Below the pieces are notes generated by a model that was given only the letters and a program-made list of their open reading frames with translations, did no database searches and was not told the DNA's origin. The translations under genes were made by a program, and so were the position numbers. A stretch of 27,586 nucleotides of DNA, taken from assembly GCA_002427475.1 (NCBI GenBank), contig DIRG01000005.1, forward strand, positions 5,909-33,494. The letters are read 5' to 3'. This stretch comes from Mageeibacillus sp. UBA5442 (GTDB lineage: Bacteria > Bacillota > Clostridia > Saccharofermentanales > DTU023). This document shows positions 22,948 through 27,586 of the stretch, in pieces (the first letter of the stretch is position 1; each line of letters opens with the position of its first letter).

Positions 22948-24190
22948 AGCCGCCCTCTCTTACTAATCTTGTTCCTCCCTCGTAGGGGATTAATGCTTCA
23001 ATTTTTTTCTTTTCAAAATCATCATACAACGGTGACATATCTCGCAGTCGCTGGATTACTTTTGGGAGATCTTCCAGAAAGCGATCAATGTCCGCATCCG
23101 TATTACTGCGACCTAATGAAATCCGCAAAGAGCCGTGGGCTACTTCATGTGGAAGGCCGATAGCGAGCAACACGTGGGAAGGATCCAGTGAGGCCGAAGT
23201 ACAAGCTGATCCGCTGGAGCAGGCATAGCCATATGCATCCAAAAGAAGCAGAATGGACTCCCCTTCTATAAATTCAAAGCTGAAATTTACATTATTGGGC
23301 AAACGTTTAGTCGGATGACCATTAAGTTTGGCGTGAGGTACCACTTGGGGAATTTCCTTGATTAGCCTATCACGCAAGCGGATTTGTCGTTTGGATTCGC
23401 TTTCCATGTCCGCATAAGCCACTTCGACAGCTTTCCCTAAAGCTATCATGGCAGGGATATTCTCAGTCCCTGAACGTTGTTTGCGTTCCTGAGCCCCACC
23501 GTCCATATACTGTCGAACGCGGGCTCCGCGGCGTTTATACAGGATACCGATACCTTTGGGTCCATAAAGCTTATGTGAAGAGACAGACAACATGTCGACT
23601 CCTAATTCTCTTGGGCGAAGTGGAAGAGCTCCGAAGGCCTGCACGGCATCTGTATGGAACAAAACCTTATGTTCCTTGCAGATTTCTCCTAGCTCCTTGA
23701 TCGGTTGAATGGTTCCGATTTCGTTGTTTGCATATATGATTGAAACTAAAATAGTGTCGGGACGAATGGCTTGACGTAGATCTTCCGGATCTACTAAACC
23801 GTCAGCGTCCACTTCTAAATAGGTAACTTCAAAGCCTTCTTTTTCTAGAGCTTGCATACTGTGCAAAACAGCATGATGTTCAATGGTAGTGCTTATTAAA
23901 TGTTTTCCTTTGCTTTGGTTGGCGTGGGCAGCGCCTTTAATCGCCCAATTATCTGACTCCGTACCACCGGAGGTAAAAAATATTTCATCAGCTCGGACGT
24001 CCAACACTTCTGCGATTTTCTCGCGTGCAGCGTTCATCGCGCGACCGGCAACATTACCTTCCTTGTAAAAAGAAGAAGGATTGCCGAAAGTGTTTTCTAA
24101 AGCATCCGTAAGAACAGCCATAACATCAGGGTGAATTGGTGTTGTGGCTGCATGATCAAAATATATTCTGTTTATTTTCTCAGCTGTCAT
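22937..24190 (-). CDS. Cysteine desulfurase, NifS/IscS type
   Basis: This PLP enzyme removes sulfur from cysteine and passes it as persulfide to acceptors, here most likely the NifU-like scaffold and possibly ThiI. The 417-residue protein has the PLP-contact TIEHHAV (H105/H106), D181 and Q184 in HTDAVQAFG, the Schiff-base K207 in SSHKLYGPKG and the catalytic C330 in SSGSACTS. The DHAATTP start motif is at 12-18. AAAGGAG on the minus strand (complement of 24200-24206) fixes the start, which lies within the 3' end of rarA (11-base overlap). The protein is slightly longer than IscS, with a C-terminal extension after about residue 385. Confidence 0.95.
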   Translation of the reverse strand: MTAEKINRIYFDHAATTPIHPDVMAVLTDALENTFGNPSSFYKEGNVAGRAMNAAREKIAEVLDVRADEIFFTSGGTESDNWAIKGAAHANQSKGKHLISTTIEHHAVLHSMQALEKEGFEVTYLEVDADGLVDPEDLRQAIRPDTILVSIIYANNEIGTIQPIKELGEICKEHKVLFHTDAVQAFGALPLRPRELGVDMLSVSSHKLYGPKGIGILYKRRGARVRQYMDGGAQERKQRSGTENIPAMIALGKAVEVAYADMESESKRQIRLRDRLIKEIPQVVPHAKLNGHPTKRLPNNVNFSFEFIEGESILLLLDAYGYACSSGSACTSASLDPSHVLLAIGLPHEVAHGSLRISLGRSNTDADIDRFLEDLPKVIQRLRDMSPLYDDFEKKKIEALIPYEGGTRLVREGGYGI

Positions 24191-25547
24191 TGGCTTCTAC
24201 TCCTTTAGTGTCCTTCCGTTTTCGAGCTGATTCGCGCAACTCTTTCACTTCAGCCATCCATTTAGCCACGTTTTGTTCGTGTCCGCGATTGGATGGTTCA
24301 TAATATTTTACACCTCTTAAATTCTCCGGGAGGAACTCTTGTGACGAAACAGCCTGCGGCCAGTCGTGACTATATTCGTATCCGAGAGAGTAACCGAGGT
24401 CTTTCATCCCTTCTGCAGGAGCATTACGCAGATAGAATGGAATTTCGCCGACATCTTTATTTTCGAGATCGTTCATTGCTTGCTTAATTGCCAGATAACT
24501 GGCATTAGACTTCGGGCTGGTGGCGATACAGATGACAGCTTCAGAGAGAATTATCTGGGCTTCGGGCATGCCCACCATCTGAGCCGCCTGCCAAGCAGAA
24601 ACAACAATAGATAAAACTTGGGGATTGGCCATACCAACCTCTTCAGCAGCTGCTATAGCTAAGCGGCGCCCTATAAAATTGATGTCTTCTCCCCCACGCA
24701 GTGCTCGTGCCAGATAGTGAATTGCTGCCTGCGGATCGCTGCCGCGTATAGATTTGATCATAGCGGAAACAGTATCGTAGTGAGCTTCGCCGGTAGAGTC
24801 GTACAAGGCTACTTTTTCTTGCATGGAATCCATGGCGGCATCCAGATCAATTTCAATGACACCCTCGGCAGAAGGTTTTGTTGTCAAAGCTGCCAACTCT
24901 ATGCCGTTTAATGCCACCCTAGCGTCGCCGCCGGCTCTCTTAGCAAAAAACTCCAAAGCTTCGGGCTTTACATCAAGATGTAGATGGCCTAAACCACGCT
25001 CTTTATCTGCTAACGCTCGTTCCAGTATCAATTGAACATCTTCACTTTCCAGTGGATAAAGCTGAAACACAGTCGAGCGGGAGATAAGTGCTTTGTTAAC
25101 TTGAAAATAGGGATTCTCTGTTGTTGCGCCGATGAGAATGATACTGCCATCTTCAACTGAAGGCAGCAAAGCATCTTGTTGTGCCTTATTGAAACGATGA
25201 ATTTCATCGATAAAGAGCACACAGCGTTGCCCCGGAGTCAGCAAAGGATTATTTGTGTCGGCGATGACGCGTTTGATGTCAGCTACACCGGAAGTAACCG
25301 CATTTAATTGACTAAATGGTGCCTTGGTAGTGTTGGCTATTACCCGAGCAATAGAGGTTTTTCCTGTGCCGGGAGGGCCAAAGAGAATGATAGAAGACAA
25401 GCGGTCGGCTTGAATCATGCGCGATAAGAGTTTGCCTTCGGAAAGAATATGACGCTGGCCGACAAAGTCGGACAGCGTCATAGGAGCCATTCGATAAGCT
25501 AGCGGAGAGCGCCTATCGGAAATGTTTTCATTATTTGAGGTCGGCAT
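24180..25547 (-). CDS. rarA: Replication-associated recombination ATPase RarA (MgsA)
   Basis: RarA is an AAA+ clamp-loader-like ATPase that acts at stalled replication forks. The 455-residue protein starts with the family phrase PLAYRMAPMTLSDFVGQ (15-31). It has Walker A GPPGTGKT (57-64), Walker B VLFIDEIHRF (110-119), sensor 1 IGATTENPYF and the C-terminal helical tetramerisation region with YEYSHDWPQA. It fits the family closely in length and order. No strong ribosome site precedes the ATG, but the start overlaps the end of glyA by 17 bases, so translation may be coupled to glyA. It has no obvious functional tie to the Fe-S genes behind it. Confidence 0.95.
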   Translation of the reverse strand: MPTSNNENISDRRSPLAYRMAPMTLSDFVGQRHILSEGKLLSRMIQADRLSSIILFGPPGTGKTSIARVIANTTKAPFSQLNAVTSGVADIKRVIADTNNPLLTPGQRCVLFIDEIHRFNKAQQDALLPSVEDGSIILIGATTENPYFQVNKALISRSTVFQLYPLESEDVQLILERALADKERGLGHLHLDVKPEALEFFAKRAGGDARVALNGIELAALTTKPSAEGVIEIDLDAAMDSMQEKVALYDSTGEAHYDTVSAMIKSIRGSDPQAAIHYLARALRGGEDINFIGRRLAIAAAEEVGMANPQVLSIVVSAWQAAQMVGMPEAQIILSEAVICIATSPKSNASYLAIKQAMNDLENKDVGEIPFYLRNAPAEGMKDLGYSLGYEYSHDWPQAVSSQEFLPENLRGVKYYEPSNRGHEQNVAKWMAEVKELRESARKRKDTKGVEANDS

Positions 25548-26775
25548 AAAGCGGGAATTTCTCGCAGAGAGCCGCTACTTCTTCGATGATTCTGTCTTTG
25601 CTTTCATCATATTTGAAGATAGCCAAGGAAATCAGTTCGCCCAAGAGTTCCATTTCTTCTTTACCGAAACCACGAGTGGTCAGTGCGGGTGTACCGATAC
25701 GAAGACCACTGGTAACCATGGCACTTTCAGTTTCATAAGGAACTGTATTCTTGTTAGTTGTGATGTTGACATCGTCCAGTCTCTCCTGCAGTACTTTACC
25801 GTTGCAGCCTGTGCCGCGCAGGTCGATCAGGAGGAGGTGGGTGTCTGTGCCGCCGGAAACGAGGTTAACGCCATGCTTATTGAGTGATTCACCCAGAGTC
25901 TTAGCATTGTTAACGACGTTCTGTTGATACTCCTTAAAGGAAGGCTGGAGAGCTTCTTGGAAAGCAACTGCCTTGGCTGCGATGATGTGCATCAAGGGGC
26001 CGCCCTGGAGACCGGGGAACACAGCTGAATTTAGTTTCTTGGCGTATTCTTTCTTAGCAAGAATGATGCCGCCGCGAGGTCCACGTAAAGTTTTATGAGT
26101 TGTGGAGGTAACAAAATCAGCGTAAGGTACGGGGTTCTCGTGCAGACCTGCTGCGATGAGACCGGCGATGTGAGCCATGTCAACCATCAGGTATGCTCCG
26201 ACTTCGTCAGCGATTTCGCGGAACTTTTTGAAGTCGATCTTACGAGGATAGGCGCTGCCACCTGCGATAATCATCTTAGGTTTCACTTCTAAAGCGCGTT
26301 CACGTACTACGTCGTAATCAATTTGTTCAGTTTCTTTGTCGACTTTGTAGCCTTCAGCATGGAAATATTTACCTGAGAAGTTAATTCTCATTCCATGAGT
26401 GAGGTGTCCACCGTGATCAAGGTCAAGACCGAGAATGGTGTCACCGGGCTCCAACATGGCGAAATAAACTGCAGTATTAGCGTTTGCGCCTGAATGCGGC
26501 TGAACGTTGGCGTATTCTGCACCAAACAGCTCTTTAAGGCGATCAATGGCCAGATCTTCTGCTACGTCGACGTGTTCACAGCCACCGTAGTAACGGCGTC
26601 CGGGATAGCCTTCAGCATACTTGTTTGTCAAGACTGAACCGGCTGCTTCCATCACTGCTTTGCTAACAAAGTTTTCAGATGCGATCATCTCCAACTTGCT
26701 TTGCTGGCGGTCCAGCTCACAGATAAGAGAGTCATAAAGCTTAGGATCAGTTTCCTTTACGTGTTGATACAACAT
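25531..26775 (-). CDS. glyA: Serine hydroxymethyltransferase
   Basis: GlyA converts serine and tetrahydrofolate to glycine and methylenetetrahydrofolate, the main cellular source of one-carbon units. The 414-residue length is typical. The PLP sites are clear: IASENFVS (31-38), YAEGYPGRRYYGG (53-65), D199 and H202 in MVDMAHIAG, and the Schiff-base K228 in TTTHKTLRGPRGG. The ATG at 26775 is chosen because GGAGG (complement of 26781-26785) sits 5 bases before it; an in-frame TTG four codons upstream would contain that site. It is the first gene after a 111-base gap from thiI, with its own promoter candidate. Confidence 0.97.
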   Translation of the reverse strand: MLYQHVKETDPKLYDSLICELDRQQSKLEMIASENFVSKAVMEAAGSVLTNKYAEGYPGRRYYGGCEHVDVAEDLAIDRLKELFGAEYANVQPHSGANANTAVYFAMLEPGDTILGLDLDHGGHLTHGMRINFSGKYFHAEGYKVDKETEQIDYDVVRERALEVKPKMIIAGGSAYPRKIDFKKFREIADEVGAYLMVDMAHIAGLIAAGLHENPVPYADFVTSTTHKTLRGPRGGIILAKKEYAKKLNSAVFPGLQGGPLMHIIAAKAVAFQEALQPSFKEYQQNVVNNAKTLGESLNKHGVNLVSGGTDTHLLLIDLRGTGCNGKVLQERLDDVNITTNKNTVPYETESAMVTSGLRIGTPALTTRGFGKEEMELLGELISLAIFKYDESKDRIIEEVAALCEKFPLYADLK

Positions 26776-26792
26776 TATTACCTCCAATATTG

Positions 26793-26820
26793 TTTATAAA
26801 GTGTTTTTATACCGCAACAA
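26793..26820 (-). promoter_or_regulatory. Candidate promoter for glyA
   Basis: The minus strand reads TTGTTG (complement of 26815-26820), a 16-base spacer, then TATAAA (complement of 26793-26798). Transcription would start almost at the ribosome site, leaving a very short leader. A second TATAAA (complement of 26806-26811) lacks a -35 partner. Confidence 0.35.
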
Positions 26821-26840
26821 TTGTAACATACTTAGCGAAA

Positions 26841-26874
26841 AAAGCATGCTATAAGTCGCTAGATTAGCGTTTTT
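26841..26874 (-). terminator. Possible terminator after thiI
   Basis: CGCTA-GAT-TAGCG (26857-26869) is a short perfect hairpin located 17 bases after the thiI stop. On the minus strand a T-run (complement of 26838-26843) follows 13 bases later; on the plus strand TTTTT follows directly. The stem is short and the minus-strand geometry imperfect, so this is only a candidate. Confidence 0.35.
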
Positions 26875-26886
26875 GACCTATTTTGA

Positions 26887-27586
26887 TTAATTTGAATAAG
26901 CTTTTATTGGATATGTGTCTATATTGTCCATAATGCTTTCAGCTAGGGCCTCTAAATCAAGGTCTTCTTCAGCAATTTCCACATCGAGAAGTGTCGGATT
27001 CGTCTTCGGATGTTTAGACACGAAAACGGTACAGCAGTCCTCGTATGGCAGAATGGATGTCTCGTATGTGCCGATGCGACGAGCAAGCTCGATGGTTTCG
27101 TTTTTGTCGATGCCAATAAGCGGTCTAAATACCGGCATACTGACAATTGCGTCGGTCGCAACGATAGCGTCAATTGTTTGGCTAGCTACCTGCCCTAGGC
27201 TCTCCCCTGTGATGAGACACTTCGCGTTATGCTTGTGAGCCAGTTTCTCGGAGACGAGCAGCATTAAGCGGCGCATCACTACCGTCAACATGTTCTCCGG
27301 ACAGGCATCAACAAGGGCAAGTTGTGCTTCAGTAAAATCAACCTGATGAAAATGAATAGTTCCGGAATAGCGAGCGACAATGCGAGCGAGATCTTCGACC
27401 TTTTTCAAAGCGTTGGGGCCAGTGTAGGGAGAAGTGTGAAAATATACTGCATTTAACTGCATACCGCGGGAAGCCATCATATAGCCGGCTACCGGGCTGT
27501 CAATACCGCCGGATATGAGCAGCATCCCTTTGCCGCCCATGCCGCTGGGAAGACCTGCAGGACCGGGAATGGTTTTATGGTAGAGG
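26887..27586 (-). CDS. thiI: tRNA 4-thiouridine synthase ThiI, 5' partial
   Basis: ThiI adenylates tRNA U8 and transfers sulfur to make 4-thiouridine; in many bacteria it also serves thiamine thiazole synthesis. The frame is open through the right edge of the window, so the N-terminal ferredoxin-like and THUMP domains lie outside. The visible part has the PP-loop LLISGGIDSPVAGYMMA, the TGESLGQVASQT segment and the ILPYEDCCTVFVSKHPKTNP motif. The protein ends about 45 residues later with no rhodanese domain, the short form usual in Gram-positives, which relies on a partner desulfurase. A NifS-type desulfurase is encoded three genes downstream. Confidence 0.95.
   Translation of the reverse strand, partial: LYHKTIPGPAGLPSGMGGKGMLLISGGIDSPVAGYMMASRGMQLNAVYFHTSPYTGPNALKKVEDLARIVARYSGTIHFHQVDFTEAQLALVDACPENMLTVVMRRLMLLVSEKLAHKHNAKCLITGESLGQVASQTIDAIVATDAIVSMPVFRPLIGIDKNETIELARRIGTYETSILPYEDCCTVFVSKHPKTNPTLLDVEIAEEDLDLEALAESIMDNIDTYPIKAYSN

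Overview
The window looks like an ordinary, densely packed stretch of chromosome from a moderately AT-rich Firmicute, most likely a member of the Clostridia. This rests on the gene order miaB-mutS-mutL-miaA-hfq facing lexA, the strong GGAGG-type ribosome sites, the GAAC-N4-GTTC-like SOS boxes and a NifS/NifU pair. I cannot name a genus. I see no CRISPR array, rRNA, tRNA, insertion sequence or prophage.

Left block (1-13523, all + strand). It opens with the 3' part of a left-handed beta-helix sugar-nucleotide enzyme and an unrecognised two-helix membrane protein. A MoxR ATPase, a DUF58 protein and a membrane transglutaminase-like protein follow, a cell-envelope chaperone/protease-like set. Then come miaB (tRNA ms2i6A methylthiolation), mutS and mutL (mismatch repair), miaA (tRNA i6A) and hfq (RNA chaperone). 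Most junctions from 493 to 13028 overlap or nearly touch, so this looks like one long transcript. hfq has its own candidate promoter next to a perfect palindrome.

Middle block (13551-17856). lexA (-) has a well-formed promoter carrying two SOS-box-like sites. An uncharacterised single-helix membrane protein is divergent from it. A small DUF1858 protein follows on the - strand, then a perfect 14-bp inverted repeat, then an apparent asd-thrE operon (-). That operon pairs aspartate-semialdehyde dehydrogenase with a split two-subunit threonine/serine exporter.

Right block (17907-27586). A Xer-type tyrosine recombinase (+) is divergent from asd across a cluster of palindromes. It is followed by a 5'-damaged NADH:flavin oxidoreductase gene that ends at a bidirectional terminator. 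An M18 aminopeptidase (-) faces that terminator. The run thiI-glyA-rarA-nifS-nifU (-) follows, with three successive 11-17 bp overlaps from glyA to nifU and a strong terminator after nifU. It joins a cysteine desulfurase, its Fe-S scaffold and a tRNA thiolation enzyme. thiI runs off the right edge.

I found no convincing new multi-gene system. The best leads are the damaged oxidoreductase, the Hfq with altered RNA-binding positions, the unknown gene in the MoxR cluster and the unknown membrane gene divergent from lexA.
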